From positions 1-28,526 of the forward strand of contig JABDEQ010000027.1 of NCBI GenBank assembly GCA_013286985.1: a stretch of 28,526 nucleotides of DNA. Direction: 5' to 3'. Position numbers and translations under genes: made by a program. How positions within the stretch are numbered: position 1 is the stretch's first letter; every line of letters starts with the position of its first letter. Shown piece after piece: positions 6,614 to 15,806 of this stretch. The notes beneath the pieces are model-generated. The model was not told where the DNA came from and ran no database searches. It was given only the letters and a program-made list of their open reading frames with translations. The DNA is from Bacteroidota bacterium. GTDB lineage: Bacteria > Bacteroidota > Bacteroidia > Sphingobacteriales > Sphingobacteriaceae.

Positions 6614-8224
6614 TTACCAGGTAGAAATGGTGACATTTGGTGCCGCATTTACAACTGCGGGAGGGCAAAAAGCGGCATACTGCTCGAAATTTTTTACAAA
6701 GGCAATAGCCAGGTTATTTGCAGTTTCGTCATAAAGCTCAGCATTTGCCCATGTATTTTTAGGATCGAGCAATAAATCGGGCACATTTGGGCAGGTTACG
6801 GGCATTTGCAGGTTAAAAACCGGGTGTTCCTTATATTTTATATTGTCAAGTTGCCCATTAATGGCAGCATTGATCATAGCACGGGTATATTTAAGCTTCA
6901 TTCTTTGGCCAATGCCATAGCCACCACCTGTCCAGCCGGTATTTACCAGCCACACATTTACCTGGTGCTGATTTATTTTTTGTCCCAGCAAATTTGCGTA
7001 GGTAACCGGGTTTAGTGGTAAAAAAGCCTCACCAAAGCAAGCCGAAAAAGTTGTTTTGGGTTCGGTTATCCCACTTTCGGTACCGGCAACCTTAGCGGTG
7101 TAGCCTGAAATGAAGTGATACATGGCTTGTTCGGGAGTTAATTTCGAAATCGGCGGCAATATTCCAAAAGCATCGGCAGTTAAAAAGAATATGTTTTTTG
7201 GCGATGCACCGATTGATGGGATTACTGCATTGTTTATATTGTATAACGGATAGGCAACACGCGTGTTTTCCGTTTTGCTGATATCAGAAAAATTTACCTT
7301 CCGCGAATCTTTGTCAATAAAGTTGATATTTTCGAGTAATGAACCAAATTGAATAGCATTAAAGATTTGCGGTTCTTTTTCGGCAGTTAAATCGGCGCAT
7401 TTGGCATAACACCCTCCTTCAAAATTAAAAATGGTATAATCACTCCAACCATGTTCATCATCGCCAATTAAGCTGCGGTCGGGGTCGGCAGAGAGCGTAG
7501 TTTTACCGGTTCCTGACAGGCCGAAAAATATAGCTGTATCACCTTTTGGGCCCACATTGGCGGCGCAATGCATAGAAAGTACTCTTTTTTCGAGCGGAAG
7601 TAAGAAATTAAGTACCGAAAAAATGCCTTTTTTAATTTCGCCGGTGTAGGCGCTTCCGCCTATAAGAATGATTTTTTTTGTGAAGTTAATGATCGAAAAG
7701 TTATGCTGTCTTGTACCATCAATATCCGGATCAGCCTTGAAACCGGGCGCTGCAATTATAGTCCACTCAGGAATGGCGTCTGGATTTATAACGTCTGGCC
7801 GAAGGAACAGATGGTGAACAAACAGGTTTTGAAAAGCATATTCAGTAATAACCCGGATATCAACATGGTATTTCTCGTTGGCACAAGCACATGAATCGCG
7901 GACAAAAATGTCGCCCTTGCCAAGGTAATCACACACCTTATATAATAAGCTATCAAATTTTTCAGCATCGAACGGGATATTAACTTTTCCCCACCAAACA
8001 TTTTCCCGGGTTACGTTGTCATCAACAATAAAACGATCTTTAGGCGAGCGGCCGGTGAATTCGCCTGTGTCAATTGCCAGCGCGCCGGTGTCGGCCAGTA
8101 CGCCTTCGTTTCTTTTTAAAGCAGCTTCGGTAAGCTCGGCCGGATTTAATTGGTAATAAATATTCCTTGCCCGATCAAGCTGTAAATAGCCCAGATCAGG
8201 TACGTGGTTAGTACTTTTTCTCAT
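6614..8224 (-). CDS. pckA: Phosphoenolpyruvate carboxykinase (ATP)
   Basis: This 536-residue cytoplasmic enzyme converts oxaloacetate and ATP to phosphoenolpyruvate, ADP and CO2, the first committed step of gluconeogenesis. It shows the ATP-type family motifs: TGEFTGRSPKDRFIV near residue 55 (oxaloacetate/PEP-binding arginine), the P-loop GLSGTGKTTLS at 235-245, the metal-binding IGDDEHGWSD soon after, and the C-terminal NTGWTGGGYGIGQRMK. The length is normal for the ATP-dependent class (about 530-540). It is a single-gene unit with its own promoter (TTG, 21 bases, TAATTTTG) and a terminator downstream. No inactivating change was seen in the motifs. Confidence 0.97.
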   Translation of the reverse strand: MRKSTNHVPDLGYLQLDRARNIYYQLNPAELTEAALKRNEGVLADTGALAIDTGEFTGRSPKDRFIVDDNVTRENVWWGKVNIPFDAEKFDSLLYKVCDYLGKGDIFVRDSCACANEKYHVDIRVITEYAFQNLFVHHLFLRPDVINPDAIPEWTIIAAPGFKADPDIDGTRQHNFSIINFTKKIILIGGSAYTGEIKKGIFSVLNFLLPLEKRVLSMHCAANVGPKGDTAIFFGLSGTGKTTLSADPDRSLIGDDEHGWSDYTIFNFEGGCYAKCADLTAEKEPQIFNAIQFGSLLENINFIDKDSRKVNFSDISKTENTRVAYPLYNINNAVIPSIGASPKNIFFLTADAFGILPPISKLTPEQAMYHFISGYTAKVAGTESGITEPKTTFSACFGEAFLPLNPVTYANLLGQKINQHQVNVWLVNTGWTGGGYGIGQRMKLKYTRAMINAAINGQLDNIKYKEHPVFNLQMPVTCPNVPDLLLDPKNTWANAELYDETANNLAIAFVKNFEQYAAFCPPAVVNAAPNVTISTW

Positions 8225-8247
8225 TAAATAGTTATAATTGGTTGCCG

Positions 8248-8279
8248 CAAAATTAGCGGTTTTAAAAGAGAAGAAACAA
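8248..8279 (-). promoter_or_regulatory. Promoter of pckA
   Basis: The minus strand has TTG (8277-8279), a 21-base spacer and TAATTTTG (8248-8255), a complete Bacteroidota -33/-7 pair, giving a leader of roughly 17 bases. The -7 box lies between CCGC and GCGG arms, a short inverted repeat that may be coincidental. Confidence 0.65.
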
Positions 8280-8454
8280 GTAAAATGGAATAAATTTTTA
8301 CATGTTGTATGTTTTACACACTATGTAAATAATTGATAGTAAGCTTGTTTGTGTTTAAACTCAATACACTATCTATTTTGAAAACAACCTGGATTTGGCA
8401 TTATACAAAGCCCTGTTTTCTACAAGTAAGCGGGGAGAGTACGATGCTTAATAA

Positions 8455-8790
8455 CTATCCTCCGGCTTTCTTTGCTTTGTATCCATCAGCCTGCAATAGG
8501 ATAAGTATCTTATCACGGAAATCGCCCTGAATTAGTATTTCACCATCTTTAACCGAGCCGCCTACACCACATTTTGACTTAAGCTTTTTGCCGATGGCTT
8601 CCAGATCTGTATCTGATCCTATAAAATCGGTTATGCGGGTAACAACTTTACCGCCGCCTTTGCGGTCAAGATAAATTTTGAGGCTCTGCTGCTGAGGCGG
8701 AAGTGTTTGTGCAGCTTGTCTGTTATTTTCCTGATATTGAAAACCAGGGTCGGTAGAGTAAACAACGCCGGTGAAATTTTTCTTTGACAT
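8455..8790 (-). CDS. SUI1/YciH-family translation initiation factor
   Basis: This 111-residue protein is a bacterial homologue of eukaryotic eIF1 (SUI1 domain, E. coli YciH), thought to influence start-codon choice. A variable N-terminal segment (about residues 1-35) is followed by the SUI1 domain: [21 protein letters not shown], then [26 protein letters not shown] in pieces, both typical of the family. It follows the lipid-kinase gene on the same strand after 39 bases and is probably co-transcribed with it. The physiological role of these bacterial proteins is poorly settled. Confidence 0.9.
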   Translation of the reverse strand: MSKKNFTGVVYSTDPGFQYQENNRQAAQTLPPQQQSLKIYLDRKGGGKVVTRITDFIGSDTDLEAIGKKLKSKCGVGGSVKDGEILIQGDFRDKILILLQADGYKAKKAGG

Positions 8791-8829
8791 GTTTCTTATT
8801 ATTTGATGGCGACGGAATATTTTGCGCCG

Positions 8830-9720
8830 CTATTGTTTTTTATATAAACTGCCCACTATTATTTTTAATGAATGCGGTACCACTTCAATAGTGATGTCTC
8901 CATCGATAATTTTGGGCTCACCATCCAGATGGACAGGCCCGGGGCCGTTGCGTTTCACAACAATATTTTTGCCGCGGATAATCTCAACATATTTTGTTTT
9001 ATCGGCCGTTTTGTTCAGCATGCGGATGCCCATTTCAAAAAATCGCCACAGCGGGAACATTTTTATTACACAAACATCCAGCAAACCATCCTGGACTGAT
9101 GCATTAGGCGAAATATGGGCATTATTACCATATTGCGATGAGTTGGCGAAACTCAGCATAAATGCATCGCGTTCATACGTTTTACCATCTATCTCCAGGT
9201 GATAGTGTTGAGGTTTATATTTTGCTACTTCTTGTATGGATGATTTTATATAGGTAACAAAGCCCCGTTTTTTGGTGTGCGAAAACACTTCACTAATGTG
9301 CGCATCAAATCCCATTCCGGCCATATTAAAAAAAGACCGCCCGTTTAATTTTGCAGAATCAATAGTTTCAACGTGCCCGGTGGTTAATGATTTAATGGCT
9401 TCTTCAGTATTCATTGGTATATTCAAAAAGCGTGATAAACCATTGCCTGAGCCAAATGGGATAATACCAAATGTTGTTTCGCTGCCAACAATTGCAGATG
9501 CAACTTCATTAACAGTGCCATCGCCGCCAACGGCTACTATTAAATCAAACTTGTTTACCGCTTCTTTTGCAATTTGCCTCGCATGCGATACCCCGTCACT
9601 AAAAACAATCACCGGCTTGTATACGGTGGAATCCATGTACTTTTCAATCAGCTCCGGAACCCCGTCTTTTTTTTTTCCTCCCGATATCGGGTTTACAATG
9701 AATAACGCTTTCCGTTCCAA
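8830..9720 (-). CDS. YegS/DagK-type lipid kinase
   Basis: This 296-residue protein belongs to the diacylglycerol-kinase catalytic family (YegS/BmrU/DgkB-like), which phosphorylates diacylglycerol or related lipids in the cytoplasm or at the membrane surface. Visible motifs are FIVNPISGG at the start, the nucleotide-binding GGDGTVNEV (about residues 65-73), PFGSGNGLSRFL, and VHLDGEP near the C-terminus. The start is TTG: an in-frame TAG directly precedes it and the conserved IVNP motif begins eight residues in, so no other start fits. Substrate cannot be told from sequence alone. It is transcribed divergently from metK and probably together with the downstream SUI1-family gene. Confidence 0.9.
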   Translation of the reverse strand: MERKALFIVNPISGGKKKDGVPELIEKYMDSTVYKPVIVFSDGVSHARQIAKEAVNKFDLIVAVGGDGTVNEVASAIVGSETTFGIIPFGSGNGLSRFLNIPMNTEEAIKSLTTGHVETIDSAKLNGRSFFNMAGMGFDAHISEVFSHTKKRGFVTYIKSSIQEVAKYKPQHYHLEIDGKTYERDAFMLSFANSSQYGNNAHISPNASVQDGLLDVCVIKMFPLWRFFEMGIRMLNKTADKTKYVEIIRGKNIVVKRNGPGPVHLDGEPKIIDGDITIEVVPHSLKIIVGSLYKKQ

Positions 9721-9739
9721 CTAAATATATTTTCTGCGC

Positions 9740-9747
9740 CAAAAGTA
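9740..9747 (-). promoter_or_regulatory. Putative -7 box for the lipid kinase gene
   Basis: The minus strand reads TACTTTTG, a full TAnnTTTG match 19 bases before the TTG start. No -33 TTG lies at the usual distance. Confidence 0.45.
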
Positions 9748-9777
9748 AATGTATTTTCGGCTTTGTAAAAATTGTTT

Positions 9778-9785
9778 TAATTTAG
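9778..9785 (+). promoter_or_regulatory. Possible -7 box of the metK leader
   Basis: TAATTTAG matches 7 of 8 positions of TAnnTTTG. It would place transcription start near 9792, exactly at the beginning of the riboswitch P1 stem. The -33 region is not convincing, so the call rests on that position. Confidence 0.35.
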
Positions 9786-9791
9786 CTGCCT

Positions 9792-9889
9792 GAATGTGGA
9801 CTGATTTAATTGTCCTGAACGGTATTTTGACCATTTCTGATAACTGTTCGGGCCCGGATTGCAACCACGTAAAAAAGTGCTAAAACCAT
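9792..9889 (+). ncRNA. SAM-II riboswitch (metK leader) with inserted stem in loop 1
   Basis: Conserved SAM-II (SAM_alpha) elements appear in order. P1 pairs ATGTGG (9794-9799) with CCACGT (9865-9870). Loop 1 has CTGATTTAA (9801-9809), then ATTGCAA (9858-9864), and the 3' part has GTGCTAAAACC (9877-9887). The pseudoknot is supported by GCA (9861-9863) with TGC (9878-9880) and GG (9856-9857) with CC (9886-9887). In the well-known metX aptamer the latter pair is CC/GG as I recall it, so this looks like covariation. Between the two halves of loop 1 an extra hairpin is inserted: CCTGAAC (9814-9820) with GTTCGGG (9846-9852). SAM binding would lower expression of metK, whose product makes SAM. The metK ATG is about 105 bases further on, so the switching mechanism is unclear. 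Confidence 0.87.
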
Positions 9890-9994
9890 GCTTCTTTTTA
9901 CTCAATCCATTTAAATCTTTCATTTCAAAATTCAGGTTTGTTTATAGGGCTCATTTTGTGCCATAAGTTAGTTCATTTATCTTAAAAAAAATTT

Positions 9995-11245
9995 ATGTCG
10001 TATTTATTCACCTCAGAGTCCGTATCAGAAGGACATCCAGACAAAGTTGCCGATCAGATATCGGACGCATTGATTGATCACTTTTTAGCTTTTGATCCCG
10101 AATCAAAAGTAGCATGTGAAACATTGGTTACTACCGGTCAGGTTTTTCTGGCAGGCGAAGTAAAATCGAAAGCGTATCTCGATGTCCAGAAAATAGCCCG
10201 CGAAGTAATTAATAAAATTGGCTATACCAAGGGCGAATACATGTTTGATGGCAGTTCATGCAGCGTATTATCGGCCATCCATGAGCAATCGCCGGATATT
10301 AACCAGGGGGTTGATCGTAAAGCCAAGGAAGAACAAGGTGCAGGTGATCAGGGTATGATGTTTGGCTATGCCACAATTGAAACTGATAATTACATGCCGC
10401 TAGCATTGGATATTGCACATGCGCTGTTACTTGAGCTTGCTGCAATCCGTCGTGAAAACAAGGACATTAAATACCTGCGCCCGGATGCAAAATCGCAAGT
10501 TACATTGGAGTATGATGATAACAACAAACCAGTTCGGATTGATGCTATTGTTATTTCAACTCAGCATGATGATTTTGATGAAGAAAAAACAATGCTTGCA
10601 AAAATAAGCAAGGATATTATTAGTATTCTTATCCCCCGTGTTAAGGCTAAGTATCCTAAATATGCTCACTTTTTTAACGATAATATTAAATATCACATTA
10701 ACCCTACCGGAAAATTTGTGATTGGCGGCCCGCACGGCGATACCGGTTTAACCGGCCGCAAAATTATTGTTGATACCTATGGTGGCAAAGGTGCACACGG
10801 TGGTGGTGCTTTTTCAGGAAAAGATCCATCAAAAGTTGACCGTTCTGCTGCTTACGCTACCCGCCATATTGCTAAAAACCTGGTTGCTGCCGGTGTTGCC
10901 GACGAGGTATTGGTGCAGGTATCATACGCTATTGGCGTAGCACAACCAATGGGTATTTATGTAAATACTTACGGAACAGGTAAAGTAGGCTTACATGATG
11001 GTGAAATAGCTAAAAAAGTTGAAGCTATTTTTAATATGACACCATACGCTATTGAAACCCGTTTTAAATTGCGCAATCCAATTTATAGCGAAACTGCTGC
11101 ATATGGTCATTTCGGTAAACCAAGCCAAATTGTTACCAAAACGTTTATTAGTCCAGATGGCCAAAAAGTAGTTACTGAAGTTGAATTATTTACATGGGAA
11201 AAGCTTGATTACGTTGATAAAGTAAAAGAAGCTTTCGGTTTATAA
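9995..11245 (+). CDS. metK: S-adenosylmethionine synthetase
   Basis: This 416-residue cytoplasmic enzyme makes S-adenosylmethionine from ATP and methionine. Signatures in order are [19 protein letters not shown] (His14 and Asp16 in the active site), the [12 protein letters not shown] hexapeptide-region motif (about residues 119-130), [20 protein letters not shown] (about 240-259), the loop [18 protein letters not shown], and [14 protein letters not shown]. The length is longer than E. coli MetK (384), as usual in Bacteroidota. It stands alone behind a SAM-II riboswitch leader, which gives end-product feedback, and ends at a large hairpin terminator. The start region is A-rich without a Shine-Dalgarno motif. 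Confidence 0.98.
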   Translation: MSYLFTSESVSEGHPDKVADQISDALIDHFLAFDPESKVACETLVTTGQVFLAGEVKSKAYLDVQKIAREVINKIGYTKGEYMFDGSSCSVLSAIHEQSPDINQGVDRKAKEEQGAGDQGMMFGYATIETDNYMPLALDIAHALLLELAAIRRENKDIKYLRPDAKSQVTLEYDDNNKPVRIDAIVISTQHDDFDEEKTMLAKISKDIISILIPRVKAKYPKYAHFFNDNIKYHINPTGKFVIGGPHGDTGLTGRKIIVDTYGGKGAHGGGAFSGKDPSKVDRSAAYATRHIAKNLVAAGVADEVLVQVSYAIGVAQPMGIYVNTYGTGKVGLHDGEIAKKVEAIFNMTPYAIETRFKLRNPIYSETAAYGHFGKPSQIVTKTFISPDGQKVVTEVELFTWEKLDYVDKVKEAFGL

Positions 11246-11252
11246 ATAATAG

Positions 11253-11268
11253 TTAACCGGGTGGTTAA
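11253..11268 (-). terminator. Possible weak terminator for the NTF2-like gene
   Basis: TTAACC-gggt-GGTTAA is a perfect 6-bp hairpin. On the minus strand it is followed by CTATTATTTAT, a poor U-rich tail. It lies about 58 bases beyond the NTF2-like stop. Confidence 0.3.
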
Positions 11269-11329
11269 TTAAGTTGACAGGAGGGTGGTAGTCCGCTTAT
11301 CCTTTCAATTTAATTATCCACTTTTTTAT
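11266..11329 (+). terminator. Long hairpin terminator after metK
   Basis: TAATTAAGTTGA (11266-11277) pairs with TCAATTTAATTA (11305-11316) over 12 bp with one G-U. AGGA and TCCT can pair inside the large loop. A CTTTTTTATT run follows five bases later. Confidence 0.6.
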
Positions 11330-11718
11330 TTGCTCCTCCCGATAATATCAAACGGAATTTTGGTATCGGCGTAAACTTGCCAAAGTTTAACTTTATTGTC
11401 CGCTACTATAACTTTCCAGGCAGCCGGCAATCGCCAGTTGTTTTCATTATTATCAGTCTTCATTCCTTTAAAGGTTCCTTCTGCAAAGCCAAACGCAGCC
11501 ACGGTATCACCATCTTCAAAAAGCTGTGTTATTTCAATTTTGTAGTCAGGAAACCATTGGAAATATCCTGCCCAGCCTGCTTTCATTTTATCTTTCCCTT
11601 CAACTTTATTTCCGTAAGCATCAACAAACAAATGATCGTTGGTCATTAAAGCATACAGGCCATCAATGTTGTGGCTGTTAATAGCATCGGCAAAATTGTA
11701 AACAATCTGTTTGTTCAT
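11326..11718 (-). CDS. NTF2/SnoaL-like small protein
   Basis: This 130-residue protein has the pattern of the NTF2-like (SnoaL-type) alpha+beta cone fold: an N-terminal helix (NKQIVYNFADAINSHNIDGL), then ALMTNDHLFVDAYGNKVEGK and KMKAGWAGYFQWFPDYKIEI, and a strand pair ending in WRLPAAWKVIVADNKVKLWQ. There is no signal peptide, so it should be cytoplasmic. The family includes isomerases, dehydratases and ligand-binding proteins, and no specific activity can be assigned. It stands alone, convergent with metK and divergent from typA. Confidence 0.8.
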   Translation of the reverse strand: MNKQIVYNFADAINSHNIDGLYALMTNDHLFVDAYGNKVEGKDKMKAGWAGYFQWFPDYKIEITQLFEDGDTVAAFGFAEGTFKGMKTDNNENNWRLPAAWKVIVADNKVKLWQVYADTKIPFDIIGRSK

Positions 11719-11852
11719 GTTTAACTGGAAATAGGGCCGGAAATGAGGCTATTCAAGGTAAATTTAAACAATAATGTGAAATCAATTTGTTAAGCCTGAA
11801 TCATTATTATGCTAATTAGTTGTGAAAGCTTTAAAAATTAACTAAATAACCT

Positions 11853-11860
11853 TACCTTTG
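11853..11860 (+). promoter_or_regulatory. -7 promoter box of typA
   Basis: TACCTTTG is a full TAnnTTTG match 24 bases before the typA ATG. A -33 TTG at the usual 17-23 bases is not evident. Confidence 0.6.
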
Positions 11861-11884
11861 CGAAAAATTTAGAGGCGCATTTGC

Positions 11885-13696
11885 ATGCAAAAAATAAGAA
11901 ATATAGCGATCATCGCTCACGTTGACCACGGTAAAACTACTTTGGTTGATAAAATTTTACACAGTTGTGCTATTTTTAGAGACAACGAGTCAACCGGTGA
12001 ATTGATACTGGATAACAATGATCTTGAACGCGAACGTGGTATTACCATCGTTTCAAAAAACGTTTCTGTTCGTTATAAAGACGTTAAGATCAACATTATT
12101 GATACGCCGGGCCACGCCGACTTTGGCGGTGAGGTTGAGCGTGTATTAAAAATGGCCGACGGCGTTTTGTTATTGTGCGATGCTTTTGAAGGTGCCATGC
12201 CTCAAACCCGCTTTGTAACTCAAAAGGCTTTGGCATTAGGCTTAAAACCTATTGTAGTAGTTAACAAGGTTGATAAAGAAAATTGCCGTCCGGAAGAGGT
12301 TTATGAACAAATTTTTGAATTATTCTTTAATCTTGAGGCTACTGAAGATCAATTGGATTTCCCTGTAATGTACGGGTCGTCAAAACAAGGTTGGATGAGC
12401 ACCGATTATAAAAAACCAACTACTGATATTTTCCCGTTAATGGATGCTATTTTGGAAAACATTCCACCGGCACCTATTAATGAAGGTACTTTGCAAATGC
12501 AAATTACTTCATTGGATTATTCGTCGTTTGTTGGTCGTATCGCTATCGGCCGTGTGGCACGTGGTACCATTAAAGAAAATATGCCGGTTTCATTAGTTAA
12601 ACGCGATGGAACTATTCAAAAATCAAGAATTAAAGAACTTTATACCTTTGAAGGGCTTGGTAAGGTAAAGGCTACCGAGGTAAGTGCGGGCGATATTTGT
12701 GCTGTGGTTGGTATTGAAGGTTTTGATATTGGCGATACCATTGCCGATTTTGAAAAGCCCGAACAACTGGAAGTTATACATATTGATGAGCCTACTATGA
12801 ACATGTTGTTCACCATCAATACTTCTCCTTTCTTTGGTAAAGAAGGTAAGTTTGTTACTTCACGCCACCTGCGCGATCGTTTGTACAAGGAAATGGAAAA
12901 GAACCTGGCACTTAAGGTTGTTGAAACCGAGTCGCCTGATTCGTATTTAGTATATGGTCGCGGTATTCTTCACTTATCTGTACTAATTGAAACTATGCGT
13001 CGTGAAGGCTATGAGTTACAGGTAGGACAGCCACAGGTTATCATCAAAGAAATTGACGGTGTTAAATGTGAGCCGGTTGAAACCTTAATTGTTGACGTAC
13101 CCGGAGAGGTAGCTGGTAAAGTAATTGAACTGGTAACACAACGTAAGGGTGATTTGCTGGTAATGGAACCGAAAGGCGATTTACAGCACCTGGAATTTGA
13201 TATTCCTGCCCGGGGTATTATCGGTTTGCGTAATAACGTGTTAACTGCAACAGGCGGCGAGGCTATTATGGCGCACCGTTTTAAAGCTTACGAGCCCTGG
13301 AAGGGAAGTATCCCCGGCCGTTTAAATGGTGTATTGGTGTCAATGGATACCGGTAAAACTACAGCTTTTGCTATTGATAAATTGCAGGATCGTGGTCGTT
13401 TTCATATTGATCCGGGAGTTGATATTTACGAAGGTCAGGTTTTGGGCGAACACATCCGCGATAATGATTTGGTTATTAACCTTACCAAAGGTAAACAGTT
13501 AACCAACATGCGCGCATCAGGTAGTGATACTAACGTACGTATTGCACCGGCTATTAAATTTTCGCTGGAAGAGTCAATGGAATATATTCAGGCCGACGAA
13601 TACATTGAGGTAACGCCTCAAAATATCCGCTTACGTAAAATTTACTTAAATGAAAATGAGCGTAAGATTAATGCTAAAAAGTTCCAGAATCAATAA
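11885..13696 (+). CDS. typA: Ribosome-associated GTPase TypA/BipA
   Basis: This 603-residue translational GTPase resembles EF-G and binds the ribosome; in other bacteria it supports 50S assembly and growth at low temperature or under stress. G motifs are clear: [15 protein letters not shown] (G1, about residues 11-25), ERERGITI (G2), [16 protein letters not shown] (G3) and [10 protein letters not shown] (G4). Later domains include [20 protein letters not shown] and the typical C-terminal [14 protein letters not shown] with KIYLNENER. Length matches the family (about 600). It has its own promoter and a strong terminator, so it is a single-gene unit. Confidence 0.97.
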   Translation: MQKIRNIAIIAHVDHGKTTLVDKILHSCAIFRDNESTGELILDNNDLERERGITIVSKNVSVRYKDVKINIIDTPGHADFGGEVERVLKMADGVLLLCDAFEGAMPQTRFVTQKALALGLKPIVVVNKVDKENCRPEEVYEQIFELFFNLEATEDQLDFPVMYGSSKQGWMSTDYKKPTTDIFPLMDAILENIPPAPINEGTLQMQITSLDYSSFVGRIAIGRVARGTIKENMPVSLVKRDGTIQKSRIKELYTFEGLGKVKATEVSAGDICAVVGIEGFDIGDTIADFEKPEQLEVIHIDEPTMNMLFTINTSPFFGKEGKFVTSRHLRDRLYKEMEKNLALKVVETESPDSYLVYGRGILHLSVLIETMRREGYELQVGQPQVIIKEIDGVKCEPVETLIVDVPGEVAGKVIELVTQRKGDLLVMEPKGDLQHLEFDIPARGIIGLRNNVLTATGGEAIMAHRFKAYEPWKGSIPGRLNGVLVSMDTGKTTAFAIDKLQDRGRFHIDPGVDIYEGQVLGEHIRDNDLVINLTKGKQLTNMRASGSDTNVRIAPAIKFSLEESMEYIQADEYIEVTPQNIRLRKIYLNENERKINAKKFQNQ

Positions 13697-13716
13697 TTGA
13701 TTTAGAAAATAAATAC

Positions 13717-13756
13717 AAGAGCCCGCTGATAAGTTCAGTGGGCTCTTTTGTTTTTT
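13717..13756 (+). terminator. Rho-independent terminator after typA
   Basis: AAGAGCCCGCTGA (13717-13729) pairs with TCAGTGGGCTCTT (13735-13747) over 13 bp with one G-U, loop 5 bases, followed by TTGTTTTTT. Confidence 0.88.
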
Positions 13757-13757
13757 A

Positions 13758-13765
13758 TACATTTG
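13758..13765 (+). promoter_or_regulatory. Putative -7 box just before the flippase gene
   Basis: TACATTTG is a full TAnnTTTG match ending 7 bases before the ATG, directly after the typA terminator. Transcription would begin at or next to the start codon. Confidence 0.5.
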
Positions 13766-13772
13766 TGCAAAT

Positions 13773-15089
13773 ATGCGTTTACCTAATATCTCCGGGTTTG
13801 ACCAGCAGGCATTTGAAAAGTATTTTAAAAATACAGGTATGCTCTTTGTTGGCCGTATTGGCAGTTTGGCAATAAAGATGATTGTTAGTATAATGCTGGC
13901 AAGGTATCTGGGCAGAGGTAGCAATGGTATCATTAACGGCGGAATAGCTTATATTTACTTCTTCTCGGCAATAGCCACCCTGGGTCTCGATCAGTTCATT
14001 GTTAAAGAGCTTCACCAGTTTCCAAATAACCGCGACCAGATTTTGGGTACTTCTTTTTGGATGAAGATAATGGCTGGCTTATGCTGCATACCCATCATAT
14101 ACACCGCATATCTCATTTATCCTGCTAAAGGAACACCTTATAACTACATTCTCATTTTTTCTACCATAGGCATTATCCAGGCTTTTACAGTTATTGATGC
14201 TTATTTTCAATCGCAGGTACAGTCAAAATATATTATGCAGGTACAAATTGCAGGCAATTTAATATCAGCATTTATAAAGCTGCTGTTAATTTATACCAAA
14301 CAACCCTTAATATATTTTATATACGCTTATACGTTTGACTTTTTATTGATCTCTATCGGATACTACCTTACCTATCAACGCAAGCAAAGAAGCGTACTTA
14401 AATGGTCATTTAATTACCCGCTGGCAGTTAAACTGCTTAAATATTCGTGGCCTTTAATAATATCGGGCATCATGGTGTCGCTGTATATGAAAATAGATGC
14501 CATCATGCTGCAAAACATGGCGGGTGTAAAAGAAGCCGGAGCCTACGCAACGGTTGCTCAGTTTAGCGAGGCATGGAACTTTATTCCAGCGGTAATTGTA
14601 ACATCATTATTCCCGGCTATTTTAAATGCTAAACGCGATGATGCAGCACGATATAAAAAAAGAATTCAACATTTGTATGATCTGATGGTTTACCTGAGCT
14701 TACCGGTGGCCATTGTTATTACATTTGCTTCGCCTTTAATTTATAAACTGTTAACGCCCGAATATGCTTATGCCGCACCAACGTTGTCGGTGCATATCTG
14801 GTCGGGTGTGTTTGTATTTTTGGGGGCAGCCAGCAGCCAGTATTTAATTGCCGAAAATTTTAACAACCTTACATTTATCCGTACTGGGTTTGGGGCAATA
14901 GTAAATATTGTGCTTAATCTGTTATTAATACCCCACATGGGCATGATGGGGGCTGCTATAGCAACATTGGTGGCTTATGCCAGCGCCACTTTCTTTATCA
15001 TATTTATACCAAAAGTTAGCGATCAGGGAGTAATGATGTTTAAATCATTATTTTTAATTTCGCTGGCACAAAAAATTATTAAACGATGA
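13773..15089 (+). CDS. Polysaccharide flippase (Wzx/MATE-like, MOP superfamily)
   Basis: This 438-residue membrane protein has 12 or more hydrophobic helices and the family's N-terminal pattern, here FKNTGMLFVGRIGSLAIKMI followed by LARYLGRGSNGIINGG. Such flippases move lipid-linked sugar repeat units across the inner membrane for O-antigen, capsule or exopolysaccharide assembly. Mid-protein PLIISGIMVSLYMKIDAIML is also characteristic (helix 7 region). It overlaps the next gene by ATGA, so the two are coupled. No polymerase gene is visible in the window, so the product glycan is unknown. The upstream -7 box nearly touches the ATG. Confidence 0.88.
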   Translation: MRLPNISGFDQQAFEKYFKNTGMLFVGRIGSLAIKMIVSIMLARYLGRGSNGIINGGIAYIYFFSAIATLGLDQFIVKELHQFPNNRDQILGTSFWMKIMAGLCCIPIIYTAYLIYPAKGTPYNYILIFSTIGIIQAFTVIDAYFQSQVQSKYIMQVQIAGNLISAFIKLLLIYTKQPLIYFIYAYTFDFLLISIGYYLTYQRKQRSVLKWSFNYPLAVKLLKYSWPLIISGIMVSLYMKIDAIMLQNMAGVKEAGAYATVAQFSEAWNFIPAVIVTSLFPAILNAKRDDAARYKKRIQHLYDLMVYLSLPVAIVITFASPLIYKLLTPEYAYAAPTLSVHIWSGVFVFLGAASSQYLIAENFNNLTFIRTGFGAIVNIVLNLLLIPHMGMMGAAIATLVAYASATFFIIFIPKVSDQGVMMFKSLFLISLAQKIIKR

Positions 15090-15736
15090 GTAAAATAAAA
15101 TTACTTTACCAGGTATTTTCAAATCCTAAAAGGCTGCGCAGGCTGCTTTCATTTAATAATGCTGATAGCTATCTTACAGAAATAGGATGGTTTAATGCAT
15201 TTGAGAGCAGGTTTCCGGTTGATGAACATAACAATCCAATTCCCTGGGTAACCTACTCATTTATTGATTTTATACAGCAGAGATTAAAAAAAGAACATAC
15301 TGTTTTTGAATTCGGATCAGGAAACTCTACTTTTTTTTATGCTAAATATGCAAAAAAAGTGGTTTCTGTTGAACATGATAAAGATTGGTTAAAAAAAATA
15401 GTCGAGTCAAAGCCCGAAAACTCGGAAATGATATTCTGCGAACTTGTTCGCGATGGAGAGTATTGCAGGGTTCCGCTAACATTAAAGGAAAAATTTGATA
15501 TAATTATTGTTGACGGGCGCGACAGGGTGAACTGCTGCAAACAAGCCGTTGATGCTTTGTCTGATAATGGGGTAGTAGTTTTAGATGATTCTGAGCGTAA
15601 AGACTATATCGAAGGGATTGATTACCTATTAAAAAAAGGCTTTAAACAGATAGCATTTACAGGTATATCTCCCGGTTTATTTTACAGGAAAGCTACTTCG
15701 GTATTTTATAAGGCTGATAATTGCTTGAATATCTAA
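15086..15736 (+). CDS. Class I SAM-dependent methyltransferase-like protein
   Basis: This 216-residue protein has a Rossmann-type methyltransferase core. Motif I reads VFEFGSGNSTFFYAKY (about residues 73-88), followed by the acidic VVSVEHDKDW, a FDIIIVDGRDRVNC segment, and ALSDNGVVVLDDSER. The N-terminal ~70 residues are less typical. No substrate can be named. It starts inside the flippase stop (ATGA overlap), so it probably acts on the same glycan or its lipid carrier. A terminator follows. Confidence 0.82.
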   Translation: MSKIKLLYQVFSNPKRLRRLLSFNNADSYLTEIGWFNAFESRFPVDEHNNPIPWVTYSFIDFIQQRLKKEHTVFEFGSGNSTFFYAKYAKKVVSVEHDKDWLKKIVESKPENSEMIFCELVRDGEYCRVPLTLKEKFDIIIVDGRDRVNCCKQAVDALSDNGVVVLDDSERKDYIEGIDYLLKKGFKQIAFTGISPGLFYRKATSVFYKADNCLNI

Positions 15737-15760
15737 TACAGACTCATTATTTTACAAGCT

Positions 15761-15806
15761 TTAAAAGCAATTCAATAAATTTCATAATTTGTTGAATTGT
15801 TTTTAA
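15761..15806 (+). terminator. Terminator after the flippase-methyltransferase pair
   Basis: A 15-bp stem pairs 15761-15775 (core CAATTCAA) with 15792-15806 (core TTGAATTG), with A-run against T-run at the base and a 16-base loop. The T-run at 15800-15804 gives the U-tract. Confidence 0.7.

Noticed and set aside
8333..8530. Plus-strand open frame of 65 codons between pckA and the SUI1-family gene
   Set aside because: It runs into the SUI1-family coding region on the other strand and shows no recognisable protein pattern.
8822..9202. Plus-strand frames opposite the lipid kinase gene (also 8872-9099 and 9272-9724)
   Set aside because: The minus-strand kinase has clear motifs throughout, and these frames are antisense shadows.
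13646..13933. Minus-strand frames across the typA end and flippase start
   Set aside because: They cross a strong typA terminator and overlap two well-supported genes on the other strand.
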